Assembly (NCBI RefSeq): GCF_003265705.1
Contig: NW_020312827.1
Span: 22,006,413-22,070,412 of the forward strand
From: Callorhinus ursinus
Taxonomy: Eukaryota; Chordata; Mammalia; Carnivora; Otariidae
Direction: 5' to 3'
Length of the DNA: 64,000 bases
Under the pieces are notes generated by a model. It worked only from the letters and a program-made list of their open reading frames with translations. It searched no databases and was not told where the DNA came from. Made by a program: the position numbers and the translations under genes. Within the stretch, counting starts at the first letter, position 1; every line of letters starts with the position of its first letter. Of the stretch, positions 37,950-48,658 are shown in pieces.

Positions 37950-38708
37950 AATAGAGCTACCCTATGACCCAGCAATTGTACTACTGGGTATTTACCCCAA
38001 AGATATAAGTATAGTGATCCAAAGGGGTACGTGCACCCCACTGTTTATAGCAGCAATGTCCACAATAGCCAAACTATGGAAAGAGCCAAGATGTTCATCG
38101 ACAGATGAATGGATAAAGAAGATGTGGTATATACACACAATGGAATATTATGCAGCCATCAAAAAAATGTAATCTTGCCATCTGCGATGATGTGGATGGA
38201 ACTAGAGGGTATTATGCTAAGTGAAATAAGTCAATCAGAGAAAGACATGTATCATATGACCTCACTGATACGAGGAATTCTTAATCTCAGGAAACAAACT
38301 GAGGGTTGCTGGAGTGGTGGGGGGTGGAGGGATGGGGTGGCTGGGTNNNNNNNNNNNNNNNNNNNNNNNNNNNNNNNNNNNNNNNNNNNNNNNNNNNNNN
38401 NNNNNNNNNNNNNNNNNNNNNNNNNNNNNNNNNNNNNNNNNNNNNNAAGGTAGTAGGAAGGGAAAAATGAAGGGGGGGATTCAGAGGGGGAGATGAACCA
38501 TGAGAGACTATGGACCCTGAGAAACAAACTGAGGGTTCTAGAGGGGAGAGGGGTGGGGGGATGGGTGAGCCTGATGATGGGTATTAAAGAGGGCACGTTC
38601 TGCATGGAGCACTGGGTGTTATGCACAAACAATGAATCATGGAACACTACATCAAAAACTAATGATGTAAGGTATGGTGATTAACATAATAAAATAAAAT
38701 TAGAAAAA
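37950..38708 (+). mobile_element. Younger carnivoran LINE-1 3' end nested in the old LINE-1 (contains a 100-N gap)
   Basis: Sense ORF2 tail (gctaccctatgacccagcaa, gtatttaccccaaagatata, aatgtccacaatagccaaac, gatgaatggataaagaagat, caatggaatattatgcagcc), then the purine-rich 3'UTR (gagatgaaccatgagagact, aaactgagggttctagaggg, gcatggagcactgggtgtta) and terminal gtatggtgattaacataata with an A-rich tail. The wording matches the other young LINE-1 copy at 43.5-44.6 kb. The 5' edge is approximate because it joins the old LINE-1 at a homologous position. Intact ORF2 reading stops at taa shortly after the aatggaatattatgcagcc segment. Confidence 0.8.
38347..38446. other. Assembly gap (100 N) in LINE-1 3'UTR
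   Basis: One hundred Ns, a standard unknown-length placeholder. Both sides carry related G-rich LINE-1 3'UTR text (aaacaaactgagggttgctg before, aaacaaactgagggttctag after). The missing part is probably G-rich 3'UTR, possibly duplicated. Confidence 0.95.
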
Positions 38709-38954
38709 AAATAAAAATAGAACTACCCTATGACCCAGCAATTCCACTGCTCGGTATTTATGTGAAGAAAATGAAAACACTACCTGTGTTTATGTTGAGA
38801 GAAATTTTATAGCTGTGTTTGCGATAACACTGATAGGTGGAGAGAAGAATAAGCTAATGAGAAAATGAGGGTATTTATTAACAAAGAGTTGTGGGAGAAA
38901 GGAAATATCAGGAGCAGACATTTATTCCATTTTTTTTTTTTTTTTTTTTTTTAC

Positions 38955-39035
38955 TTCTTGTACCCTCAGTTCCTAGAATAGTGCCTGGCACATTCTAAGC
39001 ACCCAGGGATTATTTGTGGAATAAATGAATGCACA
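38955..39035 (+). repeat. LINE-2/MIR-like 3' end
   Basis: gttcctagaatagtgcctgg, cacattctaagcacccaggg and gtggaataaatgaatg match the common ancient LINE-2 end. A 23-nt T-run (38931-38953) precedes it. Confidence 0.6.
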
Positions 39036-39378
39036 TATGATTTTACATTTTTCTCAATAAATGAAAGTCATAAAAATGTAAACTGAGAGCATCGATTCAA
39101 TCAAAATGTGACAGAATTTTATTGGGAAATTGAAGGTGAGGGAGTGTGTGTGAGTTGGAAAACGGAGAGGGTGAGAAAATGCAATCCTTTTCTCCCAGAG
39201 TCAGAAGATATTAGTTAATATTTAGCTGAAAAAGTCAAGAAATATAAGCATATTATTAGAAATATAGAGGGAAATGTCTGAAAAAGCATCTAAGAGGGTT
39301 GCCAGTGTGGACTACAAGGCACAGGGAGATGGGGAAAGAGACTTCTGTGCTTCTGTTGTTGTTTGCCTGTTTTCTTTT

Positions 39379-39440
39379 GATTTTTGTTTGTTTTTAAAGT
39401 AGGGGCTTGAACTCATAACCCTGAGGTCGATGAGAGTTGT
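39379..39440 (-). mobile_element. Internally deleted CAN-SINE remnant
   Basis: About 62 nt with a T-rich start, taaagtaggggcttgaactc and ataaccctgaggtcga, matching the reversed middle of a SINEC. The tRNA head and most of the body are missing. A 14-bp duplication gcctgttttctttt brackets it (39365-39378 and 39441-39454), so the deletion happened at or after insertion without losing either flank. Confidence 0.7.
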
Positions 39441-39473
39441 GCCTGTTTTCTTTTAGGTCTCTAGATACTATCT

Positions 39474-39597
39474 TTCTCCCCCCTATTGAAGTATAGTTGA
39501 CATACAATATTATATTAGTTTCAGGTATACAACATAGTATTTCAACATTTATATACATTACAAAATGATCACCATTTATAAATCGAGCTACCATCTG
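39474..39597 (-). mobile_element. LINE-1 3' end (older), antisense
   Basis: ctattgaagtatagttgaca, ttagtttcaggtatacaaca and cattacaaaatgatcaccat are the reversed older LINE-1 (L1MA-like) 3' end. Flanks tctagatactatctt and actagatactgtctt are the likely target-site duplication. Confidence 0.75.
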
Positions 39598-40694
39598 ACT
39601 AGATACTGTCTTAACTTGGGTTTCTCAGGAAACAGACCCCGAGAACCAGTTTTGTGTTTGGGAGGTTTGGGGAAGGATGCTGTCAGACTCTAGGAAGAGG
39701 GAGGAGGTGAACTTCAATGAAGTTGCATCAAAGACCTCAGATGACCTCAACACTCACATAGTGCATTCTAGCTGGGAGGCCCTTCCCAGCTGTGCAGACC
39801 TGAGACAAGCAGGTCTTTATATATCCCTTCCCACCCCCCAGCCCCATCCACCACTCACTGGATATGGGCACATCCACAGGAAGGGGCTGGACTTTGGGCA
39901 AGGTGGCTTCTTTAGCCAAGGGCAGCTCCAGGGAAGGACTCAACTGATAGCGATTAGTTGACACTCCTAGCAGATGAAGTAATGATGCATCTCTTCCAAT
40001 GTAATGGTGCCTCTGCACTAAAGTAATGGAAATCTGGGTGCTGTGTAAGGCTTTGAGCTATGTAGGTGCATCATTTAGATAAAAATTAAATTAGACCATC
40101 AAATTAATAAATGCTTACTGTCTAAATTTAAAAAGGTGGGCAAGTAATTTGCCCCTGGATATACAGCTTTTAATGATGAAATCAGAACTTGAAATCAGGT
40201 TGGCCCATCTCTAAAGCTGAATCAGTTGTGTGGGCTGAATAACTGGACAATCTCTGAGATTCTCCCAATATCAACATTCCATGAAACTAAAATCCCAAGC
40301 CAATAAACAAAACATTTGCAATAAACATCGCACACATAGTCCTTGAGATGAAAATATGTTTCAAACACAATCATTTTATGGTAATGTGGTTTCACTCTTG
40401 CCAACTTGTTAGCCAAAAGAGAGACATGGTTTAAATTTGACACTTGTCTTTTTTGAGGAGAAATGAAATACCTTATTCTGAGAGCTGACCGGTATAAACA
40501 GAGGGGGTTGCTGCCTCCTGCCTCCGTAACTATAATAGCAGATTAGCGTGCGAAAATTTCTGTAGACAACTGACTTAAAGAAATGAGCTCAGATTCAGAA
40601 AATACTTGAAAACCCTACCAGACTGTCTGTTAAGGCAGAAATATATTCATTGTTTCCCCAAAGCCTGGATTCTTCAGGTGCCCAATGTTTGTGT

Positions 40695-40830
40695 AATAGA
40701 ATATAGGCCCCATGAGGAAAGAGGGTCTTTGTCTGGTTTGTGTTTCTACAGACTGAGTGCCTAGAATAGTACCTAGCCCAGAGTCGGTACTTAATTTACT
40801 CAAACACTTGTTAATTGAATACAAAATCAC
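40695..40830 (+). repeat. LINE-2 (L2) 3' end
   Basis: taggccccatgaggaaagag, ggtctttgtctggtttgtgt, gagtgcctagaatagtacct and cggtacttaatttactcaaa match the L2 terminus. Confidence 0.75.
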
Positions 40831-41571
40831 ACCTATAGCACTGCAGCTATAAATTCCATTTCCTCATGAACTCAACTTCGGAAATACAGCATTTTCTAAA
40901 TCAGATTATAGTACTTTCTGTCTAAGTTAATGAATTTGCCACTTTATCAGTAGACACATGTGTTGTGATAATGCTTTTACTATGGTCCCATCTTCCCAAC
41001 AAAGACCACTGTTGTGTAGTCCTCCTAAATAATGGAGCCAGAGATTACTTAGCAATCACCTTTTCTTTGAATGAGAAACAGGAGAGAATCAGACACCGTG
41101 GCTTACACAATACCTACATGGAGAGCATTATTTTTTTTTTTAAAGTAATCCTTTCAAAAACTTGAAATCAGCCAGGATATGGAGGCAATTATATTATAGG
41201 AGTTACAGAGCAATGAAATTATTCTGTCCAGTCTTTTGCATAAGTGGTCAGGAATAACATTTGCATACATTATATCATACTGATTCTTGTAGACAGAGAC
41301 TCAATAAAGACAAAAGAAGACATGCAAAAAAAAATGCCTACAGGAGAAATACAGAAGACACAGATGGAGGCTTTAAAATAAAACAACAAAAATAATAAAA
41401 CAAACAAAACCAGAAATAAATGCTAACAATAACAAAATCCCATCCAGGTCAGTTCTCTTTAGCACAAGGTGTCTATTTCTACCTTGCCCTTGCTCATTTC
41501 TCCGCCATGAAATCTGCTTTCAAATGTCATCCCCTCCCCCTTGACAAGCAGAATAGATAGGGCAGTGAGGA

Positions 41572-41600
41572 GCTAATAATGATAATAATAATAATAATGA
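41572..41600. repeat. (TAA)n microsatellite
   Basis: taatgataataataataataat, short and slightly interrupted. Confidence 0.85.
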
Positions 41601-42224
41601 GAAATGGTCTCAGAGATATATTTCATGTTTCTTTCTTTCTCCTTGTCTTTCTTCGGAGGAATAGCTTCCCAGCCAGTGGGGCATTAATCATCAGAATAGC
41701 AGCTCTGAGATAAAGCCTGGGTGAAATTTCATTGTGCATTATAGTGTGAGTTGTGGTACATGAATATGTGTCTCTCTCAGTATCTGGAAGGAGAAGGTGG
41801 AGAGGCAGTGGAGAAAAACCTGTCATTTTATGTATTTACACTACTCAAGATGGTCAGGACTGGTTCCCCATTGTTACTGTGGATTAAAATCATTCACGTC
41901 CTTCTGCTTTCATCAGAGGTCACTTCTCAGAAAGGGGGATAAATATTATGACAAGTTAAATTTTACCTACCTTTTTCCCCATCTGCCTCGGGGGCATGTA
42001 GCAGAGTAAGGGACAGGAGGAAGGGACAATGGAACCAGGCCTGTCTGATGGGATACAGTTTACTTTGTTAATCCCCAATTGGGTATCCCTTCTCTATCCT
42101 ACAGAATGGTTTGGGTTAGCAGTTCCCATTTCTGAAGGTCCCTGAATGAAGTTTGGGAAGACTTTTTGGGAGAGATAGCTAAAGAGATGTTACAACTGCT
42201 CAGTGAGAAACTGGAAATATCTAT

Positions 42225-42400
42225 GATCCCTGCTCCACAAAGTGAGGTCCACATACTACAACAGGACATCATCTGGGAGCTAGCTAGAAATGCATCATCT
42301 TAGGCCCCATCCCAGAATGGAATCAGAATCTGTGCTTTAAGGAGGTCACCCAGGTGATCTGTATCCACATAACAGTTTATGAAGCACTATTCTAGCTAAC
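42225..42400. repeat. hAT-Charlie-type MITE fragment (MER5-like)
   Basis: caaagtgaggtccacatact, catcatctgggagctagcta, ttaggccccatcccagaatg, gaatcagaatctgtgcttta and cacccaggtgatctgtat, close to a MER5-like consensus. Confidence 0.65.
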
Positions 42401-43072
42401 ACATGCAAACTCATGAGCATCCTCTCCCTCCCTCCCTCTCTTTCTTCACACATACACATACATACACACAAACCCAGATGGGATGAGAGCTAGAAGAGGC
42501 TGCATTATGTACACAAGTCAATCAAATTTCTACCAAGCAATTCTCTCAGTGACTGCTAGCCACCAGAGATAGGATGTGCATTTACTTCCCCGGCCATCTC
42601 ATCCTTGCATGATCAGAAAACCAAGGAGAACCTTGCATTCTCCATTTAGCTAAGAGAACTAGCTCTCTAGACAACCCAAGGCATTAATTATAAGGTTTCA
42701 AAAGGCAGGGCTGTCATAACAGCCTCAGTATGTTTCAATTTTTACAATCATTCAAACCTGCACCAGAAAGGTATGAAAGCACATCCCACCCCTCCTACCG
42801 CCTTGTCAGAGACAGAATGGAAATATCCATCTTGAAGCCTGGCTAGCAATGATTGCTACTTGAAGTCATTTCCTTGCCATATATAAATAGAAACAAAGGG
42901 ATGTATTTTTAAGAAAAAAAAAAAAAAAAAAGAACCAATTCTTGAACTTCAGTTTAAACTAGAATCATTGACTGTTTTTGATGACTCAAGAGACATTAAG
43001 TAGTTTATCCTCTACACAGGGGTGGGTCATTGTGGAACCCCTTCTAAACTTTTGGCAAAGAGGGTGGATATG

Positions 43073-43265
43073 TTGGGCACCTGGGTGGCTCAGTTGGTTA
43101 GGCATCTGCCTTCAGCTTGGGTCATGATCCTGGAGTCCTGGGATCGAGCCCCGCGTCAGGCTCCCTGCTCAGCGGGGAGTCTGCTTTTCCCTCTGTCCCT
43201 CACCCAGCTCGTGTTCTCACTCTCTCTCTCTCTCTCTCAAATAAATAAAATCTTTTAAAAAAAAA
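43073..43265 (+). mobile_element. CAN-SINE (SINEC), sense
   Basis: ttgggcacctgggtggctca, B box gggatcgagccccgcg, ggctccctgctcagcgggga, (ct)n, aaataaataaaatcttttaaa tail. Flanks agggtggatatg and aggatggatatg form the duplication. Confidence 0.96.
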
Positions 43266-43536
43266 AGGATGGATATGAAAAGCATCATTATTTGTACTGT
43301 AATTTTAAATATATCAAAGATATTCTATTAATTTCTCTCAAACTTAGCCATCCAATCCATGAAATGGGTAGATGGTTCTTACAGCAATGTTATTACAGAG
43401 TATTTCTGTTTGTTCATCTCCTCTCCTCAACTTTGCTTGTCCTTCCACCAGTTCATTTATTCACCCATCAACTGTTACTGTATGTACAAGGCACCATATT
43501 AGATACTGTTGAAAACATCAGAAAAAAAGTGTGAAT

Positions 43537-44606
43537 TTACTGGGACTTCATCAAGATAAAAAGCTCCTGCACAGCAAAGGAAACAGTCAACAAAACAAAA
43601 AGGCAACCTACAGAATGGGAGAAGATATTTGCAAATGACAGTACAGATAAAGTGCTGGTATCCAAGATCTATAAAGAACTTCTCAAACTCGACACCCAAA
43701 AAACAAATAACAAAGTCAAAAAATGGGCAGAAGACATGAACAGACACTTCTCCAAAGAAGACATACAAATGGCCAACAGACACATGAAAAAATGTTCATT
43801 AGCCATCAGGGAAATTCAAATCAAAACCACATTGAGATACCACCTTATACCAGACAGAATGGCAAAAATTGACAAGGCAAGAAACAACAAAGAGAGAGGT
43901 TGTGGAGAAAGGAGAACCCTCTTACACCGTTGGTGGGAATGCAAGTTGGTACAGCCACTTTGGAAAACAGTGTGGAGGTGCCTCAAAAAATTAAAAATAG
44001 AGCTACCCTATGACCCAGCAATTGCACTACTGGGTATTTACCCCAAAGACACAGATGTAGTGAAAAGAAGGGCCATATGCACCCCAATGTTCATAGCAGC
44101 AATGTCCGCAATGGCCAAACTGTGGAAAGAGCCGAGATGCCCTTCAACAGATGAATGGATAAAGAAGATGTGGTCCATATATACAATGGAATATTACTCA
44201 GCCATCAGAAAGGATGAATACCCAACTTTTACCTCAACATGGATGGGCCTGGAGGAGATTATGCTAAGTGAAATAAGTCAAGCAGAGAAAGTCAATTATC
44301 GTATGGTTTCCCTTATTTGTGGAACATAAGGAATACCATGGAGGACATTAGGAGAAGGAAGGGAAAAATGAAGGGGGGAAATTGGAGGGAGAGATGAACC
44401 ATGAGAGACTATGGATTCTGAGAAACAAACTGAGGGTTTTAGAGGGGAGGGGGGTGAGGAGATGTGTTAGCTCAGTGATGGGTATTAAGGAGGGCACGTA
44501 CTGCATGGAGCACTGGGTGTTATACGGAAACAATGAATTGTGGAACCCTACATCAAAAACTAATGATGTATTGTATAGTGACTAACATAATAGAATATAA
44601 TTTTTT
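43537..44606 (+). mobile_element. 5'-truncated carnivoran LINE-1 (ORF2 C-terminus plus 3'UTR)
   Basis: Starts at ttactgggacttcatcaaga within ORF2 and ends with atgtattgtatagtgactaa and an A-rich tail. Flanks gaaaaaaagtgtgaat (43521-43536) and gaaaaaatgtgaat (from 44607) form the duplication. A 225-codon open frame (43652-44329) encodes the ORF2 C-terminus: motifs [56 protein letters not shown]. The C-terminal Cys-rich motif is incomplete: the first Cys is replaced ([20 protein letters not shown]). The endonuclease and reverse transcriptase domains are absent, so it is dead. Confidence 0.92.
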
Positions 44607-45750
44607 GAAAAAATGTGAATCTACCCACTACACTTGTTAGACAAGGAAAGAGTGGAGACCTAAGGGCGCTAATGGCCATGTCCTAGGCCAAATGGTTCAT
44701 TAGTAACAGGAGAAAAAATAAAATGTAGATGCTAAGGAGTGCTGGATTAGAATCTCAATTAAAGCAACATCAACAACCTTTTATTAAGTCACACCAATTT
44801 AAGCCCTTGACTCTATTATCTTAACCCACCCATGAAGTTAGTGTTATAATCTCCGTATATCAAATGATGAAAATAAGCTCTGTAAAGAAACACAGTTGAA
44901 ATCTCATAGCTGGTAAATGAAGGTCTGCCTAGAGTCTTGGTTTTAATCACTTTTTATCCATGAATGAAGTCTCCTAATGCCCACCTCAATGCACTCTTTC
45001 CTTCCTACCATTCTGCTTCCTCACAGCTGTCTTTGTCTACCTTGAACATGAATCATATTGTCCCCATTCTCTGCCTCCTTCCTCGACAGATAAACATTCA
45101 TTCATTTAACACATTTTTCTTTTCTTCAACAAATATTACTGAGCCCCTCTTTGTGGCAGGCACCAGGCCAGGCCCTCACTGTCGAGTGATGAACTGCACA
45201 GAGATCATTCTTGCTGTCAGAGTGGTGGTTTCTCAAAGTATCTTCCATCAACGTTCTTTCAAAAGATTATGAAGACAGGTAACTATGGAGCCAACTGAAG
45301 CATAGGGTCATGACCAGGAATAAATGGGTTCATATAACATATTCAGTCATGAGACAAAAACAAAAGAGGTAACAAAGTAGACAGAAGATTCCCACCAACC
45401 TATCCACACACATACGACCAGGGAAATGAGCCTCAAGTTAATTTTCTATCCATTTCAATGAATAGAAGCAGTGGGTCATTAAAAATAATCTTTATTTGCC
45501 TATATTTAAAGATAGGTTTTAGGAGAATTAAGAATTAAGTAATTTGGAAAAGGAACAGGGAGAAGAAATTGGAGAGGGAAAGTGGGTGATATTACATTTC
45601 CAAAAGTGTCCTGAAAACTCTCAGTGCTAGAAGCAGCCCTCGTTATTAGGATGACAAATAAACCCTAAGGAAAGAGAATTTAAGACCAGAAGTGAATAAG
45701 GACACACTTGCCCACCGGACACAAGGGGTTGTTTCTGGGACTCTTTATTC

Positions 45751-45927
45751 TTTTTTTTTTTTTTGAGGTGGGGGAGGGGCAGAGGGAAAGGGAGAGGGAG
45801 AATCTTAAGTAGGTTCCACACCCAGTGTGGAGCTTGACAAGTGGCTCAGTCTCACAACTCTGAGATCATGACCTGATCTGAAAACAAGAGTCGGACGCTT
45901 AACTGACTATGCCATGCAAATGCCCCC
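45751..45927 (-). mobile_element. CAN-SINE (SINEC), antisense, older subtype
   Basis: T-run, ggcagagggaaagggagagg, cacacccagtgtggagcttg, gatcatgacctgatctgaaa and gtcggacgcttaactgacta. The wording is of an older subfamily and is more diverged than other copies. Duplication gggactcttta-t / gggactctataat at 45737-45750 and 45928-45941. Confidence 0.9.
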
Positions 45928-46129
45928 GGGACTCTATAATTAAGGCAAAAAAGGTCAGCAAAACCACTGTTGGTGACCATTGGCACTGGTGAACCTCATC
46001 AGGGAGTGAGTGGGCTTGTGGGGGACAAGGTGCTTGGTAGTAAGATTCAGACTGTAAGTATTAAGTGTGTAGTCCCTGAGAAGGTGCCAGTAGATTTGTA
46101 TGTTTTGACCAATACTGACTGAGGACTTA

Positions 46130-46460
46130 CTCTGTGCTGCAGAGCTCTGATAGTGCCTGAGACAAAGATCCTGCCATCAGGGAACTCACAAACCACTAAG
46201 TGGAGGCAATAAACAGTTAAATATGTGATCTAATGTAAGGTAGAGATAGCTGCCAAGGCAGACAACAAGGTGGGGGTGGCAGAGAGTGTTATTTTACAGA
46301 GGATGGTCAAGGAGGTCTTCTCTATAAGGTGCCACATGGGCAGAAACTTGGATGATGTAAGGGAGTGAGTCCTGCAAATGGCTGGGAAGAGCTGCTTCCA
46401 GCACAGGGGAAAATGGCCAGTGAAAAGACACAGATAGATGGGCGTGGTATGTTGAAGCAG
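46130..46460 (-). repeat. Old LINE-2-like repeat, antisense (family uncertain)
   Basis: gactgaggacttactctgtg, ccatcagggaactcacaaac, aggatggtcaaggaggtctt and gagctgcttccagcacaggg are, on the reverse strand, L2-like wording (ccttcctgaccatcc-type). Confidence 0.45.
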
Positions 46461-48129
46461 GGCTGGCACTAATGAGGCACTCATCTGAGGTACAATATTT
46501 AAGGGAGTGTCCCCAAAATCATTTATTCAAGATACATAATATTTTATCACAATATTTTAGAGTCAATATCAATGCAAAAATATTCCATGATAAGCAAACT
46601 AACATTTTAAATACAGACAGGATCCAATTCTGCAACTGAGCAATACTTACTCGCCTCTCCTTTATCTGGGACCTAAGTTCAAGGAAGATCAAGAAGACCT
46701 GTGTACCTAGAGCAGTGTGGCAGAAAATATGGCCAGAGAGCGAGAGCAAGGAGGAGATCCATACATCACACAGTAAGGATTTAGGCTTCAGACTTGGCCA
46801 AGGAGTAGGTCGGGTGATTGGTAGAACCACCTGGAGCATTAGAAACATGTGGGGACCTCCACAGTGAGTAGCCAAGAGCTGAACCCCACTTCCCTCCCAG
46901 CTGTTCAGATGGCTCAAAATAAGTTCCAGCACTTTAGCAATAGTTCCGGTGGACACTCTATCCTATAAATATAACAATCTAATTAGAAGGGCATCTCTAC
47001 AACTTGTAGCAATCTGAAGACTTCATCTTCATTTGCAGATAAGAAACTTCTCAGAGGAGCCTTTAAGGGACTAATCACAGCTTTGGGAAGTCCTGATCCC
47101 ATCCACTAAAATTAAAGTATTAAAGAAGGGACCAAAAGAAATGACGCTATATTCTCTTCCCTGGCCTATTTGTACTACCAACATAGAGGTCTTTAAGAGG
47201 TAGGTAGACCCATCAAGCTCTCCCTCTCTCTTTCTCTTTTTTTTTTTCCCCCACGAAAACGATGTAATTCCTGAGAGAAAGTGTCACTGGAGTCTTACCA
47301 GCTAACGAGAAAATCAGAGTCCAATTTCCTTCCCTCCAAATTATTCTCTGAGAGGGGAAAAGAAAGTACCTGAATGAGGGTAAGGAGGAGACAGAAGATA
47401 TTTCTTGGCTGGCAGCTAAAGTCTAATTAGACTGACAAATCTTCAGTGCCTTCCCCAGTTATAAGGCTTGGCAGGAAAGGAACCAGCCCTGGAGCCGCAC
47501 ATTATGTAAGGCTGTTAATCAATATTAGTTGAGCCCTGATCCTAAAAATAAACTTCCCCTAGAGGCTCTGTTGTCTAGTGGTAAAAGTGAGGGCTTGGAA
47601 ACTGTGTGGATTCCTTGTCTCACTTTTGTCAGGCTGGTGGCAGCAAGGAATAGATGGAGGGGCCCAGGGGAGATAATTCCTTGAGTAAGTACAACCATTC
47701 TTGATAAAACATGATCGACCTCTTGTTAAAGCATGGTTTTGGGGATGAGGTAGATAGGTTTGTCTTATATCCCAATCCAAGACAGTTTGATTATTCAAAG
47801 AAACTTGAGAAAATTTGGTGCTCTAGCCAGTCCCAAAAAGCCATTGATAACAATATGTTGTAAATGTGTGGGTCATGTGTTTTGTTGAACCATATGAAAT
47901 TCCTGATATTTGATCATTTTGATCTATAAAAATGGCAATTTCATACACTTGACCCTAACAGAATGCTCTGTATGTAATAACTATTCAGCAAAGCCAAATC
48001 CCAGTTCAGAAAATGAAAGAGTTTCCCACAGAAATCTCTTTTAATTGATGAGTTCAGGGCTCTGGATCAATCTGGGACCTTCAGAAGAAATCCTGGGTGA
48101 TTATGGGGTTGTGTGGGTATATTCAAAAT

Positions 48130-48658
48130 GGTTCTTCCTGTGCTTGGGAAAATTAAAAAGGGAAACTTTGTTTAAAATGGAACTGGGAGACAATGTCCTG
48201 CTGCTCTTAGTCAATTCCAGAGCCAACAGGGAAAAGTTTTTAATTAGCAATAATCACACCTCAGATAAACCTCATTGGCTACGATACTGCCACTGCGCAA
48301 AGCTTGCAGAGCCAACAGGAAGAGAGGGACCTTGCAAGTTGATACCTACTATAGCACTACTTTACTTTCCCAGCAGGAGGGAGAAAGGCTTTCTCCTTTC
48401 CCTGGCAACAGCTCAGTCAATGACAGACTGCCAAACTCAGCCAACAAAAAGCCACCACAGTTTACTTCCACATACTTACTGTTTATAACACCCTTCCCAA
48501 CTCCCCCCTTTCCTCTATAAAAGAGCTGTCCTCTCCTTTGTTTTCCAGACTTGCCTATGGTATTGCTGTAGCTTGCTCCCAAGTTGTAATTCTGTTATTC
48601 CTAAATTAACCCACGTTTGCTCGTAAAATAATGGACAGTTTTACTTTTAAGGTTAACA
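48130..48658 (+). mobile_element. LTR-like element (endogenous retrovirus-type) with TATA box, start unresolved
   Basis: The segment has LTR layout: a CAAT/TATA region with ctataaaag at 48515-48523, a pyrimidine-rich start region, then cttgcctatgg...gcttgctcccaagttgtaa, and a terminal ttttacttttaaggttaaca ending in CA at 48658. This resembles carnivore/mammal ERV LTR 3' ends I know, but I cannot name the family. The 5' boundary is a guess. The U4 retropseudogene lies within it, so the LTR is older than that insertion. No internal viral genes are next to it, so a solo LTR is likely. Confidence 0.45.
48229..48304 (-). pseudogene. 3'-truncated U4 snRNA retropseudogene
   Basis: Read on the minus strand from 48304, the sequence starts agctttgcgcagtggcagta and continues through cgtagccaatgaggtttatc and gattattgctaatt to aaaacttttccc. 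This matches the first ~75 nt of U4 snRNA, covering the U6-pairing stem II, the 5' stem-loop and stem I. A few bases differ in the 5' stem-loop and beyond (for example ctgaggtgtg for ccgaggcgcg). The 3' half (3' stem-loops and Sm site) is missing. The insert is flanked by near-identical copies of agagccaacagg-aa (48219-48232 and 48308-48321), a target-site duplication. This marks an RNA-mediated insertion, so it is not a functional gene. It sits inside an LTR-like sequence. Confidence 0.9.

Larger units (their letters stand above)
36606..38779 (-). mobile_element. 5'-inverted (twin-primed) old LINE-1, interrupted by a younger LINE-1
   Basis: Segment 36606-37318 is an antisense LINE-1 3' region (3'UTR and the end of ORF2: taatagttggcatacaatat, ggctgagtaatattccactg, tccattcatctacagataga). 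It abuts a sense ORF2 segment starting near 37322 (aaaagtaactcaatgaattg...). After a younger insert, the same old ORF2 resumes at about 38709 (aactaccctatgacccagca, aagaaaatgaaaacactac) and ends. The outer ends share an exact 11-bp duplication, ctacctgtgtt (36595-36605 and 38780-38790). The inverted part ends near the ORF2 point where the antisense part starts. That is the signature of twin priming during one insertion. Reading frames are broken. Confidence 0.85.

Noticed and set aside
36606..38779. Two independent LINE-1 copies head to head
   Set aside because: The exact outer 11-bp duplication and the matching ORF2 breakpoints fit one twin-primed insertion better, although the young nested LINE-1 is separate.
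46519..46956. 145-codon open frame on the minus strand
   Set aside because: No family resemblance, no splice or promoter context, and it lies beside old repeat sequence. Chance frame.
48229..48304. Functional U4 snRNA gene
   Set aside because: 3' half and Sm site missing, base changes present, and flanked by target-site duplications.
48045..48488. 147-codon open frame on the plus strand
   Set aside because: It runs through the U4 retropseudogene and the LTR, so it cannot be a conserved gene.
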